Assembly (NCBI GenBank): GCA_035135055.1
Contig: JAVFHQ010000036.1
Coordinates: 62,001 to 126,000, forward strand
Length of the DNA: 64,000 nucleotides
Reading direction: 5' to 3'
Origin: Oleoguttula mirabilis
Taxonomy: Eukaryota > Ascomycota > Dothideomycetes > Mycosphaerellales > Teratosphaeriaceae
The notes under the pieces are model-generated. The model was given only the letters and a program-made list of their open reading frames with translations. It was not told the origin of the DNA and ran no database searches. The position numbers and the translations under genes were made by a program. Numbering within the stretch: the stretch's first letter is position 1; the number at the start of each line of letters is the position of its first letter. Of this stretch, positions 33,525-43,480 are shown in pieces.

Positions 33525-35396
33525 TCAATCGATACCCACCTTATCCCACCCCTGCACCCGCAACCCCCGTCCCTTGGGCGCATCAATGACATTACTGAAC
33601 CTCCCACTCCGCCCACTGCCACTATACGGCACAACGGTCCCATCCCGATTCCGCCGCACCCCAACATCCTTATCCGCCTTGCCGTGTTTTCTCAACTTCT
33701 TCCGCGCCACCATGACCGGCACCGACGACTTCGTCACCAAGTAGTTGCTGAAACTGCCCAACAGCACCCCCTTGACGGCACTGCGGCCGCGGGAGCCTAT
33801 GATGACGAGCGTTGGGGATAGGAAGTCGATGACTTCGGTGATCATGTGCCGCGGGGATTTGCAGTGGAAGACCTCGACCACCACACGTACTTGCAGGCGC
33901 GTCTTGCGCAGCAGGTGGATGCACCGCTGCGTGATGTCCTCGATCGCGCGGCGGCGCTCCGTCTCCGCCGAGGTGTACACGCCGCCGCGGCTGTAGCTCC
34001 TGCCCTCGCCAACAACAACAGCGGAAGCGACCACCGAACTGCGGGCCAGTGGCGACGGGGACGGCGGCGGGATATTCGTGGCCGGCAAGCCCGAGACAAT
34101 GGCCGCGGTATCGCGCACGCTGTCGGCGCCGTGGCCGATCTCGACGCCGCCGGCGCCCGCGATGGACTCGTCGTCGGTGGCGTAGACGGCGAAGAGGGTG
34201 TCGCCGTCGCGGAGCACGGTGCCGATGGTCCACTCGAGCGCGTACTCGGACTCCGGGGAAAGGTCGGTGGCGACAAGGTACATGCGCTGGCGCTTGCGGC
34301 CTTCCTCGGCCTCGCGCTGGAAGTGGGCGTAGTCGCCGCGGATGATCTGGCGGATGACGCGGTGGGCCGAGGGGGTGGAGTGGATGGCCGACATGGTCAG
34401 GCTGAGTTTCTGCGCGGCGCGGAGTTCCGAGTGGCTTTCGTCGTCGGAGCCCATGGGTGTGGAGGCGTCGAAGGCGGTGCTGGGGTGCACACGCTTCTTG
34501 CCCGATGGTGGGGTGATGTGGATTTGGGGGTCTTTTTGGAAGGACAGCTTGCTTTGGCCTTTGGTCGGGTCGGGTTTGGTGGAGAACTCGGCTTCGGAGT
34601 CGGCGCTGCGTTCGCGCAGGTTGATGGATTTGCCGGCGGTCGTCCTGCCGGGTTCTGGCCTCTTCCGCCCTCGGCCGCGAGTGCCGTCATCGCGGTCGGT
34701 GTCGTTGTCGTTGTCCGCGTCTGCGTCATCGTCGCTGTCTCGGTGGTCTTCGGTGGGTGTGGGCGGGTCCTCTTCCAGCCGGACACCACCTTCGGAGCCC
34801 TCGAGCGACGTCTGCCGGTTGTGTCCGACAGGTGCCGGGCTGGCATTCGTATCCTTTGCCTTCCGTGGGTCATTCGCTCCGAGGTCGCCTGGTAGTGCTG
34901 CAGCGGGGGCTGGTGATCGTGCCCTCCGTGGATCCTTGGCGCCCAGGTCACCAGGTAGCCTGACTTTGCTGCTGCCATACACTGAAGCCATTGCGCTCGG
35001 CCGTCTCCGGTCTGGGATGAGGTTGCCCAGCTTGTCGTGTTTTGGCCGCGAGGAATAGTAGTCTTCGGCGGTTGCCCTTCTATTCTCCATGGCGGGGGGC
35101 GATGCTGGTGGTGATGTCGGGGGTGAGGTAGATGGTAGCGAAGTCTTGCTGGCTGTGCTTGTTGGTGTATGTCGTGACTTCGGGGAGTGAGGCTGAGTGG
35201 GTGGCATAGTTGCTGTACCATCCTTCTGCGCCTTCTCATCCGCAAGCACTCGCGCCTGCTGTGGCTCCGGATCCGCCATGTGTGGTGTGGAAGCTGCGTC
35301 GTCGTCCATCTCCCTCCTCACTTGCGGCGTGGAAGCGGCCATCCTGTCCCGCCATCCTTCCGCCATCGCGCTTTCCCTTTCCCTCTCCCTCTCCAT
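33525..35396 (-). CDS. universal stress protein (UspA) family protein with long disordered N-terminus
   Basis: UspA-fold proteins bind ATP or nucleotides and are linked to stress survival; fungal members usually have long N-terminal extensions. The ORF has 623 residues in one exon. Residues 1-340 are Pro/Ser/Asp/Arg-rich and disordered, with a direct repeat of a block around PGDLGAKDPRRA and PGDLGANDPRKA (residues about 150 and 173). The USP domain starts at RMYLVATDLSPESEYALEW and ends with the nucleotide-binding signature GSRGRSAVKGVLLGSFSNYL, which fits the G-x2-G-x9-G-S/T pattern of ATP-binding members. SSVPVMVARKK follows. A second ATG at 35366 (MAEGW) is an equally likely start because the first ten codons are an (Arg-Glu)n run. 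It is divergent from the AYG1-like gene. Confidence 0.85.
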   Translation of the reverse strand: MERERERESAMAEGWRDRMAASTPQVRREMDDDAASTPHMADPEPQQARVLADEKAQKDGTATMPPTQPHSPKSRHTPTSTASKTSLPSTSPPTSPPASPPAMENRRATAEDYYSSRPKHDKLGNLIPDRRRPSAMASVYGSSKVRLPGDLGAKDPRRARSPAPAAALPGDLGANDPRKAKDTNASPAPVGHNRQTSLEGSEGGVRLEEDPPTPTEDHRDSDDDADADNDNDTDRDDGTRGRGRKRPEPGRTTAGKSINLRERSADSEAEFSTKPDPTKGQSKLSFQKDPQIHITPPSGKKRVHPSTAFDASTPMGSDDESHSELRAAQKLSLTMSAIHSTPSAHRVIRQIIRGDYAHFQREAEEGRKRQRMYLVATDLSPESEYALEWTIGTVLRDGDTLFAVYATDDESIAGAGGVEIGHGADSVRDTAAIVSGLPATNIPPPSPSPLARSSVVASAVVVGEGRSYSRGGVYTSAETERRRAIEDITQRCIHLLRKTRLQVRVVVEVFHCKSPRHMITEVIDFLSPTLVIIGSRGRSAVKGVLLGSFSNYLVTKSSVPVMVARKKLRKHGKADKDVGVRRNRDGTVVPYSGSGRSGRFSNVIDAPKGRGLRVQGWDKVGID

Positions 35397-36190
35397 CTAT
35401 CTTCGCGAATCGCGAATCCTTCACTCGCTGCGCCTCCGAAGCGCCGGTCTCACCCGCAACCCGCCAACGCAGTCTGTATGCACCTGTAATTACCTCAATG
35501 CTCTGCTCTAGAAGGCCACTGCTGAAACGCCCTCAATGCGCTGTGTGTGGGAAGTCTGCTCATGTGCGCAAGTAAAGACCCCGGCCAGCTCCACGCTGCT
35601 GTGACGTCGGAACGAGGTGCGGCGCGGCGAGGTGCACGGACTCTCTCACGCCGCCAAGACATGCCCCGCGGGACCGAACTTCACCGAAGCAAGACATCGA
35701 TGAAGTCGGCTAGCGTATAAGTGATGAGTATGTACGAAGATGAAAGATGCAAAGATGGACCGAGGAACCTCCACTAGCGCGCCGACCTGCAAGATGAAGA
35801 TGCCGATGCCGAGACGGGAGGGAGGAAACGAATAGTTATTTAGATAATTGCCGGAAGCGAAAAGGACAAACGTGCGTCCCTCACAGACCGCTGATGATTA
35901 CCGTCGGACAGCCATCTATGACACTTGCATGCACTGCTGTGGCACCAGAGAGATGGAGCCTCTCCGTCCTACCTACAATAATCATGCCAACCACGGCCGA
36001 AGACTCGGCCCAGCCGCCGGATGAGGGGGTTCCATCATCCAGGTGAGATGCATGATCGAGATCCACCACTGTCTATTCCTCGGCCTCATCAGTAAGACTG
36101 CCACTCTTGTTATCACCTCCCTCTCTTCCCTTTCATCTCATCACACCCTCCCATCCTTCCACCCCCGCTCTCTGCACACCGACCGCCGCC
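35397..36190. promoter_or_regulatory. divergent spacer USP / AYG1-like
   Basis: The 0.8 kb between the two start codons must contain both promoters. A CT-rich tract lies directly upstream of the AYG1-like ATG (about 36105-36170), as is common in strongly expressed fungal genes. Nothing else is recognised. Confidence 0.45.
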
Positions 36191-37426
36191 ATGTCAGCCA
36201 CCCCCGCCAACGTCGACCCGCGCACCGGCTCCCGCTGGATCCTGGGCGACAAGTTCGAGCAAAAGTACCCCCACCTCGAGTCCATCTCCGCGCTGTGGAA
36301 CAAGAAGTGGAAGTTCCCGTGCGAACGCAGCCTCTACCCCTTCCATGATGGGAAATACGAGGACTTTGCGCCCATCTTCGAGACACTCATCCAAAAGGGC
36401 ATCCACGATGGCTACAGCGTGGAGTATACCAAGGAGTTCCTGCCGACGTGTGAGGAGCTGGTGAAGAAGGCGGATGCGCTGGTGGAGAAGGGCGAGAAGA
36501 AAGAGGGTGTGGACATGTACCTGCGGGCGTGCGCCGTCTACAGGATCGCGCGCTTCCCCTACATCAACAGCGATGTGAAGAAAGAGGCGTACGAGGCGCA
36601 GAAGAAGGCGTACATGAAGGCCGCCGCGCTGCTCGACACCCCCATCACCGACATCAACATCCCGCACACCGCCGGCCAGGCCAACGACGAGGGGAAGGAG
36701 ATCCCCCTCTACATCCGCATCCCCAAGGGCGCCTCCAAAGCCAAGCCCTGCCCAGCAGTCCTCCTCCTCTGCGGCCTCGACGGCCACCGCCCAGACAACA
36801 CCACCCGCTCCGACGAATTCCTCGCCCGCGGCTGGGCCAGCATCATCGTCGACATCCCCGGCACGGCCGACTGCCCCGCCGACCGCAAAGACGCCACCTC
36901 GCCGGACCGCTTGTGGACCTCCATCCTCGACTGGATGGCCTCCGAGGGCGTCTACAACATGAAGAAGATACTATGCTGGGGCCTCAGCGCCGGCGGCCAC
37001 AACGCCATCCGCGCCGCGCACACCCACGCCCAACGTCTCGCCGGCGCCGTGGGCCAGGGCGCGGGCACGCACCACTTCTTTTCCCGCGCCTGGCTCGAGA
37101 AGGCGAAAGACCACGAGTACCCCTGGACGGCCCTGCCGGCGCTGACGGAGAAGTTCGGCTACGCCTCCGAAGACGAGTTTATGGACCGTGCGCAGAAGGA
37201 TTTCAGTCTGGTGGAGAACAAGATTGTCGATATGCCGGCGTGTCGGTTGCTGTTGATCAATGGCACGCATGATGGGTTGATGCCGGTGGAGGATAGTATG
37301 CTGATGATGGAGTTTGGCACGCCGAAGGAGGCGCGGTTTTTCCCGGGCTTGCTGCATATGGGCTATCCGCCCGCGAATGGGAGTGTGTATCCGTGGATGG
37401 AGGGGGTGATGGCGAGCGCGGCGTAG
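36191..37426 (+). CDS. ayg1: Ayg1-like heptaketide hydrolase (alpha/beta hydrolase, DHN-melanin)
   Basis: Ayg1/Yg1 shortens a heptaketide naphthopyrone to 1,3,6,8-tetrahydroxynaphthalene for DHN-melanin. One exon, 411 residues. The ATG at 36191 (gccgccATG, MSATPANV) was chosen over an in-frame upstream ATG at 36107 that would add a Pro/Ser-rich leader. Family sequence runs throughout: RWILGDKFEQKYPHLES, KWKFPCERSLYPFHDG, VYRIARFPYIN, IPGTADCPADRKDATSPDRLW. The nucleophile is Ser266 in GLSAGG; Asp361 in NGTHDG and His389 in LLHMGYP complete a plausible triad with the Asp-His spacing I remember for the family. There is no signal peptide, matching its known cytosolic or vesicle-associated role. 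No polyketide synthase or melanin reductase lies nearby, so it is not in a melanin cluster here. Closely related hydrolases act in other polyketide pathways, so the substrate is inferred. Confidence 0.85.
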   Translation: MSATPANVDPRTGSRWILGDKFEQKYPHLESISALWNKKWKFPCERSLYPFHDGKYEDFAPIFETLIQKGIHDGYSVEYTKEFLPTCEELVKKADALVEKGEKKEGVDMYLRACAVYRIARFPYINSDVKKEAYEAQKKAYMKAAALLDTPITDINIPHTAGQANDEGKEIPLYIRIPKGASKAKPCPAVLLLCGLDGHRPDNTTRSDEFLARGWASIIVDIPGTADCPADRKDATSPDRLWTSILDWMASEGVYNMKKILCWGLSAGGHNAIRAAHTHAQRLAGAVGQGAGTHHFFSRAWLEKAKDHEYPWTALPALTEKFGYASEDEFMDRAQKDFSLVENKIVDMPACRLLLINGTHDGLMPVEDSMLMMEFGTPKEARFFPGLLHMGYPPANGSVYPWMEGVMASAA

Positions 37427-38980
37427 GTGGGATGATGGGATACTGGCGGGGGTTGGGTACCGTGGTACTACGTGCTGTTGTTCGCTGAAGGCTGCTGCAT
37501 GGGTAACGAGAGCTGCGATGCAACCGCTGTGCCACACGTAGCATTCGGCTCAACGGACTGTGATGCTTGTCACATTCAGTCGCGCCGAAGGCGACGCAGC
37601 ACCTGTCTACCATTCTGGAGGATGCGGCCTGCGGCTGCTTACAGATGTGGCTAAAATAGCTACTTGCAAGTGACAGGCATGGTGTTATTCTCTGTTGACG
37701 CCCAGCACCTTTCTCTCCTCGACACCGCTACCTTCATGCTCCGTTTCTCCAGGGCACTCTGGCAGGCGGGCACTTTCGAACTGCGCACAAGTGACAACTG
37801 GCCAAGTCTTCCAACAAGTCCAAGAGCACTCTGGGCATCGAGCGCTTTGTACAACCTAATCGGATGCGCCCGTGCTGTAATGCCAAGCCACCGCGTACCA
37901 TCCAAGTACATCAACAACCTCAACCGGCTTCTTCCGCCATCACCACACTTCATCGTTTGAAGAACCCGATCATCCATCCTACTCGGATCAGCGTCCTACA
38001 TGCATTCCACACCTCCGTTCGGAGTCTGCAAACATCACATACCTTCACACTGCACATCCTAGCTTTGCCGTCGTGTTTGCGTCACGCAGCGATCGACTTC
38101 CCGACTATATGAGACTGCAACATGAGTGCAGAGCTTGGTAGTACCATCAACAGTGCTACATACCGCCATCAAGGTTCAGAGCCTGCATACCTGCTCACAC
38201 AGGCCTATGCTCACACACAGACTCATCTTCTTCCAAATACACTACACACCACAGATGCGCAGCCAGCGCGCCAAGAAAACAGGGTGCCTAAGGTGGCCTT
38301 AGCAGTGCTTTCACATGCCGCTTAAGAGCGCGCCTGACCTACATCACGTGTTGCACCGCCACAGCAACAAAATATAACTCGGTAGGCCTACCTGATCCAA
38401 CACGCAAACATCTACGATGTGTATATACCCTACCATCGACAATGCGACCAGCTCGCACGCCTCCGGGGTCTGCACCGCCAATGTGTTGTGAAACACTTGG
38501 GCGTTGGAGCTTCATAGTTGGGGAAAGGCGCGAGGCCGAGCTGGAGAACATAGCTCGTGTCTATGAAGCAGAACAATATGCTTGCAGGCTTGCGTCAGTC
38601 CAGCACCAGTCTGGCGTATCCTCTGCCTCTCTCCTCATCAAGAACAGCGCAGAATGAAGTGCATTATATGAGGGAGGACGCGAGTCGTGACATGGGCGCG
38701 ATGCGGGAGCCTGGAGCACGTGGCCGACAGGCCGACAGGCCGACAGGCCGACACCGACTCTTCCCACTCGACCGGACATGCACACCTCCAACTCGCTCGA
38801 CTCCGGACGTTTCGACGGCCGCGATTTTTGGCCTTACGTGCTGGACGTGAAGTGGACTTCAGCAGTCTCAACAGCAGCAGTACCCGTACCCGTACTCGCC
38901 AGAGACCCCACCCGTGGATACCAGAGCTCGGTAGCGCTACCGCCGTCGGCATGGGTAAGCTAACCACTGACGGTCCACAG
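37427..38980. other. intergenic, 1.5 kb
   Basis: No gene is supported. The right end may include an untraced first exon of the GIY-YIG-like gene: an open frame around 38855-38930 and a gtagcg ... ggtccacag intron-like segment precede it. A small 8-bp tandem repeat is listed separately. Confidence 0.4.
38723..38754. repeat. 8-bp tandem repeat, four copies
   Basis: Four head-to-tail copies of gccgacag, the last with one changed base. It lies upstream of the GIY-YIG-like ORF. Confidence 0.85.
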
Positions 38981-39920
38981 CACCAGCTCTGTCACTCCCG
39001 CGACGTTCGGTGACCGTCGAAGACTACTTTGCACCTGCATTTGAGAAGCTTCGCTCGGCCGACAACACGAACAAGCCCTTCGAGGAGTGCCTTCGTGACC
39101 ACTCGAACGAGGAGGAGGAGCTCGTGCAGCGCAGCATCAGTGCCTTGGATGCAGACTTCTTGCGCTTCCTGCGCCAGGACCCTCGGAAATGGACCCTCTC
39201 AGCACTCCAGCAGCTCACTCGTACGCCCAGCCCCACGGTCAAAGAGCGACGTGGTATATACGGCTTGTTGGCTGCCCACTACGTTTACGGAGGGTCTTCT
39301 CGGAACCTTCCAGGTCGATACCAAAGACATACGGATGAGGCTACTGCGGCTCTGAAAGGCGACGAATATGAGCAGAAGCTGTTCTACGACAAGCGTCTCG
39401 AAGTCGGACAAGCGCCGCTGTACGTCCACGCTGCTACCGGCTCTCGGAGGCTGTCATGCGGTGCTGATGAAGACGACCACTGCTTCTTCCTGGAACTACT
39501 GGAGTCGGCAGTAGTCATCATAGTTGACCTCCTCCCTCACGATGATGCTGGCGAAGCAGCGCAGAGGTGTGTGCAAATCGATGTGATCGAAACGCAAGTA
39601 TTTGTTACCAGTAGTGCACTAATAGCATACAGGAATCTTGCCGCCGTCGCTCGTCATCCCTACCTCAAGCACAGCACACCCATCCCTGGACAGGTGCGAA
39701 CGCTTGTCTGCCGACCTCGAGTGTATCTTCCGAGACGCATGCTCAAGACGCACTACATGGCGTATCTTGCCGTCATTGTGCCGGAATGGCACCCAGTAGC
39801 GCGACCTCAGCCGACGCCACCGTCTCCGCTGTGCTGTTTAGACGCTTCACTCCAGTGGACATTACAGATGCCGCAAATGCTACAGACGAGGACGAGATCG
39901 TCGTGCGGCAGGCCCCGAAG
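38981..39920 (+). CDS. GIY-YIG nuclease-like domain protein, model uncertain
   Basis: GIY-YIG domains are small nuclease folds found in UvrC, homing endonucleases, Slx1 and assorted fungal proteins. The readable frame begins after an acceptor-like cacag at 38976-38980. It contains SVTVEDYFAPAFEKLRSADN, an acidic stretch, then RRGIYGLLAAHYVYGGSSRN and LPGRYQRHTDE. Thus GIY (39253-39261), a Y-x-G-type YVYGG (39280-39294) and the expected Arg (39316-39318) occur in the right order and at about the right spacing. A Glu-containing hydrophobic helix (CFFLELLESAVVI) follows. No ATG exists in this frame, so an upstream exon is needed. Downstream, a 35-base candidate intron (39598-39632) would restore a frame running to a gtatgt donor at 39921; that is unusually short, so exons beyond 39597 are tentative. 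The gene may be partly decayed. Confidence 0.45.
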
Positions 39921-40314
39921 GTATGTGACACCCTGCATTCTGACGCCATCGTTCTGTAGAATATGTTGACACTCCACAGCGCCGCAGACCTGAGCACAAC
40001 GAGCCCGGTAGCCCCGCCCCGGCCGACACCATCGTTATCTCCGCTCTGCAGTCCGAAAAGCAGTGCCTGGAGGGCGATACAGCTGCCTGTGGGCGGGCCG
40101 TTGGCGAGGAGAACGTCGTCACCGCTGCTAGTAGCCCTACCTCAGCCGACACCATCATCTCCGCTCTACAGATCAATAACCAGCACTCCAAGCGCGATAC
40201 AAGAGTTTCTGAGCTCACCGACTAGGACGAGTACAGCCTGCAAGAAGGTACATACTAATCGATGCCAGCGAGAGATAACAAGTTCAGAGATTCTAGACTC
40301 GCAAGCGCATTGCC

Positions 40315-40614
40315 ATCTTCTCCGATGAAGAAGTTGACGACCATGAGCCAAGTTATCCTCCCCCAGCCGCTCCACCGTCGCGCTGTTGGTCGGAGAAAGT
40401 GCCAAACGCTTCGTCGGGACCGCCTTGGTCGCCTGCCTTCTACCTTGCGGCGATTCCTGTGGCGCCTCCTCCCGCCAAGCGAGCTGTAGTCTTCTCCGAT
40501 GAAGAAGACAAACGTGGGCCCACTTACTCTACTCCAGCCACTATTCCACCTGGCGTATTGTCGGAGAAAGCGCCAAACGCTTCGTCGGTTCCGTTATAGT
40601 CGCCTGCCTTTCAT
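40315..40614 (+). repeat. imperfect 175-bp tandem duplication
   Basis: Two copies beginning tcttctccgatgaagaag at 40315 and 40490. Both contain tcggagaaa(g/a)... and gccaaacgcttcgtcgg and end near gtcgcctgcctt(c/t). Read in one frame each encodes FSDEE, a Pro-rich spacer, and SEKVPNASSGPPWSPAF or SEKAPNASSVPL. In the second copy the Trp codon position reads TAG (40597-40599). The acidic Pro/Ser-rich protein would be the tail of the GIY-YIG-like gene or its relic. Confidence 0.7.
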
Positions 40615-40727
40615 CCAGCACCGGGCTCCAAGACCACACCGCTTGCTGCCAACACTGCACCCCTGGTCGCCAGCAATCCAACACTACGCCGCTCATATCC
40701 AAAAAGAGCGTTACAGGAGTCCAGCGC

Positions 40728-40829
40728 TACGAATGCCACCGTTGCCTCAAGATCACGCGCTACAAGTGAGAGAGCGACTTGGAGAAGCATCTGTGGCACA
40801 AGCACAGCAAGACGACGCTGAAGGAGGTA
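40728..40829 (+). pseudogene. broken C2H2 zinc-finger segment
   Basis: One frame reads YECHRCLKITRYK, then TGA (40767-40769), then ESDLEKHLWHKHSKTTLKE, followed by a gtacgt donor at 40830. Cys-x2-Cys and His-x4-His are correctly arranged around an ESDLEKH helix, so this was a C2H2 finger. The TGA inside the finger and the frame change relative to the preceding duplicated tail indicate decay. It may have been the C-terminal domain of the GIY-YIG-like gene. An alternative is a donor at caa-gtgaga just at the stop, which would splice out half the finger. Confidence 0.55.
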
Positions 40830-41156
40830 CGTTTCCCTTCGATCTAGTCTGCTGCTGCATCTACTGACACCTATCTTCCTAGTACTACGAGCATCGACGT
40901 GTGTATCTCAGATCTCAGCGAGGTTATGCTGCTGGAAGCTTGCGGGACTGCACACCGTAGCGCTCGAAAGTGGCTTTGCGAGACGGAAGCCCTGCTACTC
41001 TGGTGCACGAGCGGAATGCTCGGCGGTGTGGCTCAAAGGTTCTTCTACGATGCAAGCATGGTTTGCCGAATGCTCACGCAATGCGGCGTAGCACTAGCAA
41101 TCCTACACGAAAGTTAGATCATCGTAACGGATCGTGCCTCCCTTAGCTCATGTCGC

Positions 41157-42843
41157 TCAATGATATCCAGGCGGCCCATACTCCCTGCCCCTCTCCTGCC
41201 GCCACTGTGAGTGTTCCACGCACCCCACCACCCACTGCTGCTTCAGTGTATATTCGATCCCTTGAAGCACCCTCTCCCTCCCTTCCAATGTGACAGCAGC
41301 AGCGCCGTCAGCTGCCGGTACCCACGACACACGGGCACCCGGGAAGCAAACGTATGCGGGGCCGCTGCCGGCGCCTTCCTCGAACAGCACGTCAAAGTGC
41401 AGATGCAAAAACTTGCTCGATGCGTGGGTAAGATGGGCAAAGACGCCCTGCCAGCCGCCGTACAAGATCATGCTGCGGAAATCGAGGACTGCAGACCGGG
41501 GCTTGCATGGAGGAAAGACAACAGATCTTCCGCTCGTGGCGAGAGGCCGCGGAGCGTGAGCTTCTTCAGCAGCGGCAAGCATGCTATGCGTACGATACAG
41601 CCAAAGACGGCTTGGGTGTGTTCGGGCAGCGAGAAGTTCTGCGCGTCGTACCAAGGGAGCCGATAGCTGTGGAGGTCGAGTTCTTCCAGGTCAGGGGTGT
41701 GGTGGAGCAGCTGAGCCACGCTGGTGATACTCCGCGGGTCTGCGATCATGGCCTCGAGATCGTGGGTGTCGGACTCACTGAATGTGTATATACTTTGGCG
41801 CCGGTGGAGCACCGGGCGCTCTAGGACTTCGTCGTCGGGGTCCGCCTCGTGCCGCTTTGCGGAGCCGATGGGGGCCACGACGCGGCTGCTCGTACTGAGG
41901 GATAGAGCCTTCAGGCTACGCAAGACGTTGCGGAGAGGAACGTCTGAAGCGTGTGGCTCTACAAAGCTAGCCCGTCAGCTCGATCTTCCGTGAAACATAA
42001 AGAAATGCTCTAGGGGAGCATTCGTTACACACTCATTCCCCTTACCGGAAGCCTGGTGCTCTAGCGTGCTCGCAATGTCGAAGCCAGGAACGCTGCACAC
42101 CTCCACCTCGCTGTAGACATCGAAACGCTCCACCCTGAGACTTGTCCGGGCGAGGGCGTGCAACGTCACCGCGAACAGATGGGCCGCATAGTCCCATATC
42201 GGCCGCCACGCTCCGCCGTCCTTCGGCGCGACTCTGGTCCCTACGAACCTGACGACCACAACGTTTAGCTTGAGACTCCGAAGTCCGCCGGATGCACCGT
42301 ATTTACCGATGCGCTCGAAGAGCGCCATCAGCGACTGCAGGTCACTTCCAGTAGAACGCTCGAGTGCCACTTCACCCTGCCAGCGTTTGAGCACCTCCAG
42401 CTCGTGCTCCGCTTGTGCCAGGTCATTGGCAACCGCCGGCTTCCTTTTGGGCTGCAGTGCAGTCCAGTTGCCCAAGCCATCATGTCGCTGTCCAAAAACA
42501 TCCGTGGAATCGGACGGGAACGTCTGCAAGCGTAGGATCTTCTCCTGGCTCTTCGTAATGTATAGGACTCCAGTGATCGTAAGATTTTCGAGATTGCATG
42601 CGATGGAGTCTGGTGCCTCCAGCTGCTCCGAAAGCCCTTGGAGAGCATGTGGTCGGAGATCGACTGCCTTGCGCGTGCAGAATGTCTTGAAGCGCCCGCC
42701 CGAAGTCTTATCCCTCACCTCTCTCGGCTCACCAAGCGGAGGCTGCGGATGTCGCACAACGCCACATCGGCGAGGACGTGCTCGATGATCTCCACTGGGA
42801 GGGCGTCAAAGGAAGCATCGAGACCTGCAGTAGGTGCCTGCAT
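41157..42843 (-). pseudogene. F-box protein gene with two frameshifts
   Basis: F-box proteins link substrates to SCF ubiquitin ligases. From an ATG at 42843 the frame encodes MQAPTAGLDASFDALPVEII and a typical F-box (EHVLADVALCDIRSLRLVSRE). There a (GA)n run has two extra bases (cgagagaggtgagg), leading to a stop; the next frame continues naturally as VRDKTSGGRFKTF and LENLTITG. A regular intron (42045-41959, gtaagg donor, ctgac branch) joins HQAS to EPHASDVPLRNV. Near 41485 the reading LLSFLHASPGL loses one base before VLDFRSMILYGGWQGVFAHL. The remainder runs to EYGPPGYH and a stop at 41157. The C-terminal part otherwise looks like an intact member of a large Dothideomycete F-box family. Two frameshifts of different size make sequencing error less likely but not impossible. 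Confidence 0.7.
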
Positions 42844-43480
42844 CACTACACGAAGAGCAGAAACAGTCGACGGACTGGCGTTTCCAAACAGATATGTAGT
42901 GAAACATAGCTGGTCGCAAGTGAAAGGACGTCTACTACCTGAAACCGAGAAGTCAAGGCGCAGACGGAACGGGGCTGTGTAGTGTGTAGGCCGCAGCCTG
43001 CGAGGCTTGCAGCACTGGTGTTGATCGAAGAGATAAGTATGTTTGAAGTCGAAGAAAAACAGCGACATGCCCGTCACATGCAGATATAGTTCAGCCACAT
43101 CTATTGTCTGAAGACTCGAGAGGCAGTCGCGGTCCACACCTCACCCTTCGATACGGCAGTCTCCGGTGCAACACGGCCGCCAGGTGATGCGCCACCTTCA
43201 CCTTTCCGAGGGTAAGATCGCGGGTGGCGGGGTGTTATATCGCAGTCCATCCCATTGAACGAATGCTGCATGCAGCACAGCCGTTGGGAGAGTCGAGCAC
43301 TTCGTTCTCTTTATCTATGTACTTTACATCTATACAGTATAATGTACCAGTCGTCAAAATATGGAACATGTATGCCGCTAGAAGTACAATGTTTACCACA
43401 GCGTCGTGAGCACATTATGAAACCGTCCCGAATGTGAGGTATCATGTGCAATGAAGTAGAAGCATCCTGCTTGCCAGATC
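42844..43480. other. intergenic
   Basis: Upstream of the F-box relic and downstream of the glucan synthase stop (both minus strand). ORFs here are in frame with the F-box but lack family sequence. No gene is assigned. Confidence 0.45.
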
